A program made the position numbers and the translations under genes. Below are positions 52,110 to 60,624 of a DNA stretch of 64,000 nucleotides, one piece after another. The notes under the pieces were generated by a model. That model ran no database searches and was not told the DNA's origin. It was given only the letters and a program-made list of their open reading frames with translations. Numbering within the stretch: position 1 is the first letter of the stretch; every line of letters starts with the position of its first letter. The stretch covers positions 248,001 to 312,000 of the forward strand of contig NZ_CP032624.1 of NCBI RefSeq assembly GCF_003627055.1, in the 5' to 3' direction. Source of the stretch: Gryllotalpicola protaetiae. Lineage in GTDB: Bacteria > Actinomycetota > Actinomycetes > Actinomycetales > Microbacteriaceae.

Positions 52110-53382
52110 GCGGGCCGACAGCGACTCGTTGAGGCCGCAGGAGCACCAGCGTCGCGGCCAGGCCGATGAGGCCTGCCAGCGCAAGCCACCTGTCCATCCC
52201 CCAGTCGGTGATCGCGAACATCGGGATGAAGGCGACGACCACTGCGACGAGTGCCCACGGAAGGCCCGGCCCCCGGAATCCGTCCGGGATGTGCGGCGCC
52301 TTCTCGAAGCGCACCGACCACAGCGAGATGAGGAAGATGAGCGCGAAGGTGGCGAGCAGCACGAGCGGGCGCGACTTCCACCATGCCCCCGAGGCCGGGT
52401 CGGGCAGGCCATGCGGAATCAGCAGCGCCACCCCGGTGACCAGCAGCAGGCACGTCATGTGCCACACGTAGACCGTCATGAGCCGGGTTCCGATGGCGAA
52501 GACCACGAGCTGCGCGACGCGGGACCGCATCAGCTTCTCGAGCGCCGGGTGCAGCAGCACGAGCAGAGACAGCTGCGCGATGCCGAGCAGCATCAGCGGC
52601 ACAGACGGCGGGTTCAGGTTGTAGAGCATGTCGGTGTTGTAGATGCGGTTGAGCACCAGCACGGCGAGCAGCGACGCAGCCGCGAGGAAGACGCCGAGCG
52701 TCAGGATGCGTCTGCGGTGGAAGACGCGCTCCGCGTACAGGAATCCGATCTGCTGCACGAATAGCCACACGAAGAAGAAGTTGAGCCAGCCGATCGAGAC
52801 GTGTCCGCTCTGCCGTCGTGCCGTGTCGATCGCGACGGCGCCCGCGGCGAGCACGACGAAGGTGGCGAGCGGATGCGTGCGATGCAGCCGCACCATCAGG
52901 GGCGCGCACGCCTGGCACAGGAGATAGGCCGCGAAGAACCACAGCGGGGTGCCGACCCCCGCGAGGACCACATTCACCAGCTCCGGGTCGACGCCGAGAA
53001 GGAAGGCGAGCCAGCCGGCGAGGGCGAAGACGACGAACACCGAGAGCGTCGGCCGCGCCATCCGCAGGGTGCGCTTGCGGATGAACTCGGCGGCCGTCAG
53101 GTCACGCCTGCGGTACGAGGTGAGGGTCGCGAAGCCCCCGAGCGCGAAGAAGAGCGGCATCACCTGCCCGAACAGTGTCGCCGGGACATACCAGGGCTGC
53201 CGTTGCAGAGGCTGCGTGACCACGATCTGGCCGTCGTGGATGCCGACGCCGATCATGAGCATGTGGACGATCACGACCACGACCACGGCAAAGACCCGGG
53301 CGAGGTCCACCGAGAGGTCTCGTGCGGAGAGATCGACGTCGGCCGAGGGTGCGGGCAGAGCCGGCGTGGTGGCCATAGCCAC
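52087..53382 (-). CDS. Acyltransferase-3 family membrane protein
   Basis: A 431-residue polytopic membrane protein (about ten transmembrane segments) of the acyltransferase-3 family, which O-acylates sugars, peptidoglycan or secreted molecules. The first segment region DLARVFAVVVVVIVHMLMIG carries the family His; PLFFALGGFATLTSYRRR and FIRKRTLRMARPTL follow. The start is GTG at 53382 or ATG at 53376. Target unknown. Confidence 0.85.
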   Translation of the reverse strand: MAMATTPALPAPSADVDLSARDLSVDLARVFAVVVVVIVHMLMIGVGIHDGQIVVTQPLQRQPWYVPATLFGQVMPLFFALGGFATLTSYRRRDLTAAEFIRKRTLRMARPTLSVFVVFALAGWLAFLLGVDPELVNVVLAGVGTPLWFFAAYLLCQACAPLMVRLHRTHPLATFVVLAAGAVAIDTARRQSGHVSIGWLNFFFVWLFVQQIGFLYAERVFHRRRILTLGVFLAAASLLAVLVLNRIYNTDMLYNLNPPSVPLMLLGIAQLSLLVLLHPALEKLMRSRVAQLVVFAIGTRLMTVYVWHMTCLLLVTGVALLIPHGLPDPASGAWWKSRPLVLLATFALIFLISLWSVRFEKAPHIPDGFRGPGLPWALVAVVVAFIPMFAITDWGMDRWLALAGLIGLAATLVLLRPQRVAVGPPTRGRAG

Positions 53383-53477
53383 GCAAACTAACAGATCGCG
53401 GATGCTGCTCCGGGCCGACCATGCAACGCGTCATCGAAAATCCGTCACGGTCCTCGTGCTCCTGCGACAGTGGTGCC

Positions 53478-53963
53478 ATGACGATCATCGAAGAACGGCT
53501 CGCGGCGCTCGGCCTCTCGCTTCCCGCGGCAGCCGTCGCGCCTCCGGGCGTCGCTTTCTCGTTCGCGTGGGTGCGCGTGTCCGGGAGGCGCGTGCTGGTC
53601 TCCGGGCACTCGCCCCAGGCAGACGACGGCACCCTGGTCGGGCCCTTCGGGAAGGTGCCGTCCGAGGTCTCGATCGAGGAGGCGACCCTCGCCGCCCGCC
53701 AGACCGTTCTCTCCGTGCTCGGGAGCGTGAAGCGGGCGATCGGGGATCTGGACCGCATCGCGGCTTGGGTGAGCGTGAGTGGCATGGTGAACGCCGAGAG
53801 CGGCTACGGCAAGACCACCAATGCCATCAACGGGTTCTCCGGGCTCGTCCTTGAGCTTTTCGGACCCGAGATCGGGAATCACGCGCGTACCGCGGTCGGG
53901 TATGCCGCCCTCCCCCTCAACAACGCGGTCGTCGTCGGCGCCGAGCTCGAACTCCGGAACTGA
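53478..53963 (+). CDS. RidA/YjgF-family protein
   Basis: A 161-residue RidA-like protein; the family hydrolyses reactive enamine/imine intermediates from PLP enzymes or has related small-molecule roles. Recognisable parts: VLVSGHSPQADDGTLVGPFG, ATLAARQTVLSVLGSVKRAI, and GNHARTAVGYAALPLNNAVV at the C-terminus. The usual catalytic Arg lies in NHARTAVG. I chose the ATG before TIIEERLAALG, the common start in this subgroup. Single gene. Confidence 0.9.
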   Translation: MTIIEERLAALGLSLPAAAVAPPGVAFSFAWVRVSGRRVLVSGHSPQADDGTLVGPFGKVPSEVSIEEATLAARQTVLSVLGSVKRAIGDLDRIAAWVSVSGMVNAESGYGKTTNAINGFSGLVLELFGPEIGNHARTAVGYAALPLNNAVVVGAELELRN

Positions 53964-54007
53964 GCGGGTGCATCCGTCGATACGCGGAGGTGACCGGCTG
54001 CCGCCTC

Positions 54008-54574
54008 TCAGGCTGCAGCGACCAGCGCGCCAAGCGAGTTCAACCTCTCCTGCACGAGCTGCTCAGCGGTCACACCCCTCAAAAACAGCTCCGGCCGGGC
54101 GGTCAGATAGAACGACTGCGCCGCACTCAGCAGAACGACGAAGAAGAAGTTCGCCGGGAGAAGGAGCCTCCCCGCGAGCAAGTGGCCGTACTCGCTGTTG
54201 AGGCTTGTGGTGAAGGGCACGACGACGACGCCAAGCAAACGGACCGTGTTGAGCGTGAGAACGACGGTGTCGACGACCCTGACGTGCTCGAACTGGCGCG
54301 CGTGCCCAACCCACAACGCACCGAGGATCAGGAAGCTGATCCCGAAGCCGATGAGTTGTGGGCTCAGCTTCCCGAGTGCAGTCCAGAGCTCATGGTTCGT
54401 GCGGATGCCGGAGCCGAGGGCCTCGACGCTCACATCGAGGACGAGCAGGGTGGCCGCGATCGCGAACACTCCATCGGTAAACGCTTCGAGCCGGCGTGGG
54501 GATATCAGCCTGTCGCGACCACCGTGCGTCCGAGTGCTCTCAGCCTCGTCCGCTCTCCCCGGCCTGCCCTTCAT
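54008..54574 (-). CDS. TMEM175/DUF1211-family membrane protein
   Basis: A 188-residue protein with five to six transmembrane segments. The signature RLEAFTDGVFAIAATLLVLD is the conserved first helix of bacterial TMEM175 potassium channels; a single repeat is present, as in bacteria where tetramers form. GHARQFEHVRVVDTVVLTLN is the second family motif. Single gene. Confidence 0.9.
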   Translation of the reverse strand: MKGRPGRADEAESTRTHGGRDRLISPRRLEAFTDGVFAIAATLLVLDVSVEALGSGIRTNHELWTALGKLSPQLIGFGISFLILGALWVGHARQFEHVRVVDTVVLTLNTVRLLGVVVVPFTTSLNSEYGHLLAGRLLLPANFFFVVLLSAAQSFYLTARPELFLRGVTAEQLVQERLNSLGALVAAA

Positions 54575-54675
54575 GACAGTGAGGCCAGAGGCGCGCCCGC
54601 AGCACTACAACTGAACCGATGATCGCTCTGGACAGCCGACGCCGGCGGCCAGATCGACAAAGTGTCTTTGGCCGA

Positions 54676-55125
54676 TCACGTGGCGCGAAGAAGCCTGCGA
54701 ACTCCGCCGCGGGCCAGCATGAGGACGATGATCAGCGCGGTGACGAGGAAGAACCCGCCGAGACGCACGGAGCCTCCGAAGACAAGCGCCGTGAGCTCGA
54801 GGACCACGAACTTGCTGCCGGGCAGGACGAGGATGAGCGTCGCGATGCTGATGACCCGGCGCCATAGCGACGCAGCCGTTCGGATCCGCCTGAGCAGCGC
54901 TGCTTTCACCCACACCACAAGCTCGAGCACCAGCTTCAATAGGACCGCCGTCAAGAGGGTGAGCACGAACGACTCGGAAAGCACTTGCGGGAAGAACTCC
55001 ACAGCCAACGCGAGTACGACCGTGTAGACGAAGACATCTACCACGTCGGGCGCCGCCAGCCACCTGCGGTGAACGGGCTGAGATCCTTCCGGCGCATCGT
55101 GCCCGCCGTCGAGCTCCGCGGCCAT
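54676..55125 (-). CDS. Four-TM membrane protein of unknown function
   Basis: A 149-residue protein with an acidic N-terminus followed by four hydrophobic segments (DVFVYTVVLALAVEFF, VLTLLTAVLLKLVLELVVWV, VISIATLILVLPGSKFVVLE, GGFFLVTALIIVLMLA). It loosely resembles PsiE-like proteins in layout, but I see no decisive motif. Single gene on the minus strand, divergent from the MgtC-like gene. Confidence 0.6.
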   Translation of the reverse strand: MAAELDGGHDAPEGSQPVHRRWLAAPDVVDVFVYTVVLALAVEFFPQVLSESFVLTLLTAVLLKLVLELVVWVKAALLRRIRTAASLWRRVISIATLILVLPGSKFVVLELTALVFGGSVRLGGFFLVTALIIVLMLARGGVRRLLRAT

Positions 55126-55381
55126 GTCACACCTTTCTGCCTCGGCCTGAAGCCGCGGCCGCCAGAGACCGTCACCCTCCGAGGAGCTTCCTCATCATGG
55201 AGCACGCGCGGTCGCCGCAGGAAGGGGCTGCGCCGAGCGGAGACCTACTGACGTTCATCGCACGACGACCGCTGGGCGGCGAACTGCCCGGCCGATCTTG
55301 TGCGACAGCACGTGCCGACACTGGTGCGAATGGGAACAAAGCGTCTATGAGTTCATTTCAGGCAGCCAGGCAGGTCCGGCG

Positions 55382-56089
55382 ATGACGCACGCCGTGTCGA
55401 TGTTCGAAGGCCAAGGTTGGTTGCAGATCTGCGAGCTGCTGCTCGCTTTCGCGCTCTCCGCCCTCATCGGACTCGAACGCCAGCTCCGAGGACGAAGTGC
55501 CGGGCTCCGCACTCAGGCCATCGTGGGCACGGCGTCGGCGCTATTCCTGCTGGTGTCCAAATACGGCTTCACGGATGTGCTCTCCTCTCACGTGATCCTG
55601 GACCCGTCACGCGTCGCCGCCCAGATCGTGTCGGGAATCGGATTCCTCGGTGCTGGGCTCATCCTCACCCGCCGCGGCACGGTCCGCGGCCTGACCACGG
55701 CCGCTTCTGTGTGGGAGACCGCGGCGATCGGAATGGCCGCCGGAGCCGGACTCTGGCTGCTCGCCCTGGCCGTGACCGCCCTGCACTTCGTCATCGCCTA
55801 CGGGCTTCGAGCCCTCACTCGTCGGCTGCCCGGAGGCAGGGACCTTCAGTTTCAGGTCGAGGTCGTCTACGACGACGGGCGCGGGCTGCTGCGCGGCATC
55901 CTCTCGTCGATCACCGGCAACGGCTGGGCCGTCCATAGAGCAGAACCCCACCCCGCCGACTCTGAGGGAACGGCAGCGCTCACCCTCGAACTCGCCGGTG
56001 AGAACAACCCTGACACCCTCATCGCCGCACTGACCGGCATCGACGGCATCCGAAGCGTCCAACTGCTCGACGAGAGCGACCTCGAATAG
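55382..56089 (+). CDS. MgtC/SapB-family membrane protein
   Basis: A 235-residue protein of the MgtC family, linked to Mg2+ limitation and intracellular survival. The membrane domain shows ALSALIGLERQLRGRSAGLR, then GIGFLGAGLILTRRGTVRGL and TTAASVWETAAIGMAAGAG; the C-terminal 80 residues form an ACT-like cytosolic domain. The ATG at 55382 gives the usual MgtC N-terminus. The 256 bp upstream have room for a leader, but I see no clear Mg2+ riboswitch. Confidence 0.9.
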   Translation: MTHAVSMFEGQGWLQICELLLAFALSALIGLERQLRGRSAGLRTQAIVGTASALFLLVSKYGFTDVLSSHVILDPSRVAAQIVSGIGFLGAGLILTRRGTVRGLTTAASVWETAAIGMAAGAGLWLLALAVTALHFVIAYGLRALTRRLPGGRDLQFQVEVVYDDGRGLLRGILSSITGNGWAVHRAEPHPADSEGTAALTLELAGENNPDTLIAALTGIDGIRSVQLLDESDLE

Positions 56090-56099
56090 CTCGGGACCT

Positions 56100-56891
56100 A
56101 TGAAGACAAGTGGGCGTACCGTGGCTCCCGTGCCCGTCGCGCTCGTGATCCACGCCCATCCTGACGATGAGGTGTTCGCAACCGCGGCGTGGATGCGGGA
56201 GCTTGCGACCACCGGATGGACGGTGCGGAACGTCATCGCTACAGGCGGTGAAGCCGCCGAGCTCGCGAAAACTCGCGGAGACGTGGAAGCCGCGCGCAGA
56301 CAACGCCTGGCGAAGTTCGAAAGGGCACTCGATCTGCTCGGCTCAGATTCGTGGGAATGGCTGGACCGCAAGAGCTCCTGGCTGGACTCCGCCGCCCACC
56401 CCGAGCGCGCCGTCGCCGCGGCCGACTCCCAACTCGTCACCAGCCACGTTCGACGGGCGCTCGCCCAGCACAAGCCGGGCGTGATCCTGACCGTCGGCGC
56501 CGACGGGTTGACCGGACACCCGGACCACATCGCGATCCATCACGCCGTCCGCGACGCGGTGCGCGCCGACGGCATCCCCTCGGACGGCGCATGGGGTGCC
56601 CGGCTCCATGCCAACGACATCGCCGCAGCCAAGAAGCACGTTACAAAGGAACTCGGCAAGAAGGCGGCGCTCGGCACGGGCCGGACTGCAGGGGCGTCGC
56701 ACACGCTGATCGACATCGACGCGGCGCCCGTGGCGAAACTGCGCCGCCAGCTTCTGGATGTGTATTCGCCAGGCCTCGGGACGAAACCCCTCACCAAGGT
56801 CGCGAAGACGAACCCGGGCGACTCCGGGTTCCTCCGCGCTCATTTCGACGCGAGCCGCTGGGTAGTCGAACGGTACGAGGCGATCAGCTGA
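56100..56891 (+). CDS. PIG-L/LmbE-type deacetylase
   Basis: A 263-residue zinc-dependent N-deacetylase-like protein (MshB/BshB group). Zinc-site motifs HAHPDDEVFATAAWM and GHPDHIAIHHAV are intact. The family acts on N-acetylglucosaminyl compounds such as mycothiol precursors or on mycothiol S-conjugates; the assignment among these is open. It follows the MgtC-like gene by 10 bp, so cotranscription is likely. Confidence 0.88.
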   Translation: MKTSGRTVAPVPVALVIHAHPDDEVFATAAWMRELATTGWTVRNVIATGGEAAELAKTRGDVEAARRQRLAKFERALDLLGSDSWEWLDRKSSWLDSAAHPERAVAAADSQLVTSHVRRALAQHKPGVILTVGADGLTGHPDHIAIHHAVRDAVRADGIPSDGAWGARLHANDIAAAKKHVTKELGKKAALGTGRTAGASHTLIDIDAAPVAKLRRQLLDVYSPGLGTKPLTKVAKTNPGDSGFLRAHFDASRWVVERYEAIS

Positions 56892-57107
56892 TCGCCTCGA
56901 CCGAGTCGAGGTGGCGCAGATATGAGCACGCCGCCGTTTCCGACCAGGGCGACGGTGATCCAGCGCTGCGTGATGGCTCCACTCCGAAAAGATGTCGGCG
57001 CAGCTCCTGTGCGTGGCGTGGGCCGTCGTGCCCACGGGCTCGGCCCGCGTGCCGGCCGCATTCCGCAGAAGGCTTCTGCACGTCCCCTCGGAGCCCTTCT
57101 CGTTCTC

Positions 57108-57569
57108 TCAGTTGCGCCGCCACAAGGCCAGATTGAGCACTGTTGCGAATCCGGTCCAGGCCACGTAAGGGAGCAGCGCGGCTGCAGCCGCCCGGTCGAG
57201 GCGAGCGGTGCGGTCGATCAGCGCCAGGTTCGCCCCGTCGAGCGCGACGATGGTCGCGAGGCCGGCGGGCAGGGACCTCGCCGCGAAGAACGCCCAGCAC
57301 CAGCCCGCATTGAGAACGAGGTCGCCGGTAAGGGCAGCGGCGTAGGTGCGCCGCCGAGAGCCAGCCGGCGCGGCGCGAAGCGAGCGGCTCGCGGACCATG
57401 CGATCGAGACGTACAGCGGCGTCCATGCCAGCGGGAATGCCCAGGGTGGTGGCTGCCACACGGGCTTCTTCAACGCCCGATACCATGCGTTCTTCGGCCT
57501 CGTGCCGACAGTTCCGACAAGCGCACTGGCCGCCGTCGCGGCCGCCGCCACCAGCCCCCACCGTGTCAT
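57108..57569 (-). CDS. TspO/MBR-family protein
   Basis: A 153-residue five-helix membrane protein of the TspO family (tryptophan-rich sensory protein), which binds porphyrins and is linked to tetrapyrrole and stress responses. Typical segments: NAWYRALKKPVWQPPPWAFP, AWTPLYVSIAWSAS and LVLNAGWCWAFFAAR. Single gene. The 216 bp before it (56892-57107) show nothing convincing. Confidence 0.92.
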   Translation of the reverse strand: MTRWGLVAAAATAASALVGTVGTRPKNAWYRALKKPVWQPPPWAFPLAWTPLYVSIAWSASRSLRAAPAGSRRRTYAAALTGDLVLNAGWCWAFFAARSLPAGLATIVALDGANLALIDRTARLDRAAAAALLPYVAWTGFATVLNLALWRRN

Positions 57570-57754
57570 CCCCGGATGCTCCCCCGGCGGCCGGTCTCTC
57601 CGCTACCCCTTGCGCGCATGAGTGCTGCGGGACCCGATGGGCCTGAGCAGCCCTGGCGAGAGCCGGCCAGACGAAGCATCCCGCCAGGCGCGAGCGCGCG
57701 ACGATCGATCGTCAAGGGGGTGCCCGCGTCTGCCCACTCGCCTAGCGTGTGCGG

Positions 57755-59296
57755 ATGACCGAGCTCTCCAGCCCCAGCGGCCGCGAGGACGCGTTGCGCG
57801 CGCTTGCGCGGAACGACGGCGGGGCGCCGCGCGCGCTGGTGATCGGCGCGACCGGATATCTCGGCGGCCGGCTCACGCCTCGGCTGCTGGCGGCCGGTTA
57901 TCGCGTGCGGATCCTTGCCCGCAACATCGAACGGGCGCGCGCGTTCCCGTGGAGCGAGGACTGCGAGTTCGTCGCGGGCGACGCGGGCGACGCGGCCGCA
58001 CTCGCGGAGGCGTGCGACGACGTCGACGTCCTCTACTACCTGGTGCACTCGATGAGCTCGGGGAAGGGCTTTGAAGAGATCGACGAGCGCGTCGCCCGGG
58101 CCGTCGCGGCAGCGGCTGCCGATGCGCACGTCTCGCGCATCGTCTATCTCGGCGCCTTGCACCCGACCGGCATCGAACTGTCGCCCCACCTGCGGTCCCG
58201 GGTCGAGGTCGGTGACATCTTCCTCGACTCACCCGTGCCGACGCTCGTGCTCCAAGCGGGCATCGTCATCGGGTCAGGCTCGGCCTCCTTCGAGATGATC
58301 CGCCATCTCACCGAGGTGCTGCCGTACATGCCTGCGCCACGCTGGGTCCGCAACCGCATCCAGCCGATCGCCGTGCGCGATGTGCTGCACTACCTGCTGG
58401 GCGCGGCGCGGGTCAGCCCGGACGTCAACACCGCCCTGGACATCGGCGGCCCGGACGTCTTGCGCTACGGACAGATGATGAACGGATACGCCGTCGAGGC
58501 CGGCCTTCCGCAGCGTGCGATCGCGCCGCTGCCGGTCCTCACTCCGAATCTCGCGTCGCTGTGGGTGAACCTCGTGACACCGGTCCCCCGCTCCATCGCC
58601 CGGCCCCTCATTGCGTCCCTGCAGAACGAGTGCGTCGTCACCGATCATGAGGTTGACGCGCTCATCCCGCCGCCAGCTGGCGGTCTCACCCCGTATCGCC
58701 GCGCGGTCCGCCTCGCGCTCGGCCGCATCGACGCCGACCTCGTGGAGACGAGCTGGGTCGACGCCGAACTGAGCGCCGCGCCCAGCGATCCGCTGCCCAG
58801 CGACCCCGACTGGGCTGGCCGGGTCGTCTTCACCGACCGGCGAACCCGCCACACGACGGCCCCACCCGACCGCCTCTGGTCGGTGATCATCGGAATCGGC
58901 GGCGGGAACGGGTGGTACTCCTCTCCCCTGCTCTGGGCCCTGCGCGGGTGGTCCGATCGCATCTCCGGCGGGGTCGGCCTGCAGCGCGGCCGCCGCAGCA
59001 TCAGCACCGCCCGAGTCGGCGACGCGATCGACTTCTGGCGGGTGGAGGCCATCGAAGAGGGACGGCTGCTGCGGCTCCGCGCCGAGATGAAAGTGCCCGG
59101 GCACGCGTGGCTCGAGCTGCGCAGCACACCAGACGAAGGGGGAGCCCGCTATGAGCAACGCGCCGTCTTCTTCCCCCAGGGCCTCGCCGGCAGGCTCTAC
59201 TGGCTCGGCGTGCTCCCCTTCCACGATTTCATCTTCAGCGGCATGGCCGCGCGCATCACGGCGACAGCCGAGGCCGAGACGACACACGTCCGGTGA
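57755..59296 (+). CDS. SDR-type NAD(P)-binding protein with DUF2867 domain
   Basis: A 513-residue protein. Residues 25-290 are an atypical short-chain dehydrogenase fold (LVIGATGYLGGRLTPRLLAAG, DVDVLYYLVHSM); residues about 350-505 are a DUF2867-like domain (WRVEAIEEGRLLRLRAEMKV, then PGHAWLELR). This two-domain form is common in Actinobacteria and of unknown function. I chose the ATG at 57755; TAGCGT at 57743-57748 is a possible -10 for a leaderless message. Confidence 0.86.
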   Translation: MTELSSPSGREDALRALARNDGGAPRALVIGATGYLGGRLTPRLLAAGYRVRILARNIERARAFPWSEDCEFVAGDAGDAAALAEACDDVDVLYYLVHSMSSGKGFEEIDERVARAVAAAAADAHVSRIVYLGALHPTGIELSPHLRSRVEVGDIFLDSPVPTLVLQAGIVIGSGSASFEMIRHLTEVLPYMPAPRWVRNRIQPIAVRDVLHYLLGAARVSPDVNTALDIGGPDVLRYGQMMNGYAVEAGLPQRAIAPLPVLTPNLASLWVNLVTPVPRSIARPLIASLQNECVVTDHEVDALIPPPAGGLTPYRRAVRLALGRIDADLVETSWVDAELSAAPSDPLPSDPDWAGRVVFTDRRTRHTTAPPDRLWSVIIGIGGGNGWYSSPLLWALRGWSDRISGGVGLQRGRRSISTARVGDAIDFWRVEAIEEGRLLRLRAEMKVPGHAWLELRSTPDEGGARYEQRAVFFPQGLAGRLYWLGVLPFHDFIFSGMAARITATAEAETTHVR

Positions 59297-59655
59297 CTCT
59301 CAGACGCCGCGCTCCCAGGTGGCGACCTGCCCCGGCGCTCGGGCACCGTCGTACGCAGGAGCTCGGGTGCCGCCGCGGGCCGCCGCGTCGTCGCAGAGAG
59401 CGCCGAGGTAGGCGCCAATCGCCAGGCCCGGATCCGGACATGCCCGGAAACACTGAAGCTGGGGATGCGCCTTGTACCCCCGCGTCCGGCCCGCGAGGAC
59501 GGCCTGAGCCAGCAGAGCCTCGCGCCAGCAACGCCGTGAGCCCCTGCCGATCAAGCAGGCACGGATGCAACGACCACAGCCTCACCGCGGGACCGCCGAC
59601 GCGACCCAACAGCGCTCGGCCCTGCCGCCACCCCTTGCGATCTGCCGTCGTCGGT
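59297..59655. other. Intergenic stretch, no gene seen
   Basis: These 359 bp lie between the SDR/DUF2867 gene and the end of the DoxX-like gene. Reading frames present are Arg/Pro/Ser-rich and resemble no family. No hairpin with a U-tract or repeat stood out. Confidence 0.45.
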
Positions 59656-60036
59656 TCACGACCGCGTCGACCAGAGCGCCCAGGCCACCAACACCGGCTG
59701 AAAGAACAAACGCCCGAGCCGCTTTCCGTTCGTATCCAGCCCGAACCCATCCCGGCGCTTCACATACTGCTCGACATTGCCGGGGAAAACCGCCGCGAAG
59801 AACACCGCCAGAAGCCTTCCCACGCGCCGCCGCTCCCGAGGTAAGGCGACGAGCGAGACGCCGATCGCCACCTCGATCGCCCCCGAGGCGACGACCACCG
59901 CGTCCTCGTCGAGGTGCAAGACCTTCGCCGACCAATCCGGCACCTGCGCCTGGAAGGCGCGACGCGCCCAGAAGAGATGGCTCAGCCCGGCGAAGACCAT
60001 CGACGCGGCAAGCAACCAGCGAAACACGACCCGCAT
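59656..60036 (-). CDS. DoxX-like membrane protein
   Basis: A 126-residue membrane protein with three to four transmembrane segments: FRWLLAASMVFAGLSHLFWA at the N-terminus, DAVVVASGAIEVAIGVSLVA, and FFAAVFPGNVEQYVKRRDGF, which fit the DoxX/DoxD-like family of small oxidoreductase-associated proteins. The ATG at 60036 is preferred to an upstream TTG. Single gene. Confidence 0.82.
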   Translation of the reverse strand: MRVVFRWLLAASMVFAGLSHLFWARRAFQAQVPDWSAKVLHLDEDAVVVASGAIEVAIGVSLVALPRERRRVGRLLAVFFAAVFPGNVEQYVKRRDGFGLDTNGKRLGRLFFQPVLVAWALWSTRS

Positions 60037-60624
60037 GGCCCGACTCAACCGCAGCGTGACGCCAACGTCGAGCCCTTGAGGTCGGCGTCACTGCTATTCA
60101 CGCCGGAAACTGCGACTCGAACGAAGAACAACTGAAGGCTCCGGGCTGGCGCCGCCCGCGACCGAGAATCGTTGAAAATCCGCGTATTTTCGCGGTTCTC
60201 ATGGGGTCCAGTGTACTGGCGAGTACCGGCCTGTGACGGCCAATCCGGTCGCTTCCGAGGGCAATCTGGTCACCAAAGTGGTCACCTGCGCGCTCGACAT
60301 CTCGACCGCTCATGTGTGATGTCTCAGCACATTGGTGACAAGAGCCGGTTCGCCTGGACACCTTGAAAGCAAAGCGGGCCCAGCACCGGGGTTGCGATCG
60401 ATTTTGCCCGCTCTCCCTTCAGGCAAGCGGATCGCCGAACCGCCGTCAACACAGCCGACCCGACGTGCCAAACGCGTGAGAGCGCGAGTGTCGACCTCGA
60501 GACGTCGTCCGCTGAGGGCGGAACCCGGCGACACGGTCGCCTTGAACATGATGTCGGAGGCCACACATACGCTGTCGCATACGGGGAGTCCAACAACTCT
60601 CGCGTGATTTGAAAGGAGAGTCCA
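60037..60624. other. Gene-poor boundary of the defence region, possible mobile-element remnant
   Basis: These 588 bp separate the DoxX-like gene from the nuclease/Argonaute pair. GC content falls in this stretch. Two direct GGTCACC copies (60270-60290 area) precede TGATGTCTCAGCACATTGG (from about 60319), which resembles, from memory, the terminal region of IS481-type elements. No transposase frame is present. No tRNA was seen. The stretch must also hold the promoter of the nuclease gene. Confidence 0.4.

Noticed and set aside
55126-55381. M-box Mg2+ riboswitch upstream of the MgtC-like gene
   Set aside because: The leader is long enough, but I could not find the conserved M-box core; a covariance-model search would decide.
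56840-57061. Small minus-strand frame with a hydrophobic stretch after the PIG-L gene
   Set aside because: No ribosome site, overlaps the end of the PIG-L gene, and only a short hydrophobic segment supports it.
60037-60048. TTG start giving a slightly longer DoxX-like protein
   Set aside because: TTG is rare, and the ATG twelve bases later begins the normal first transmembrane segment.
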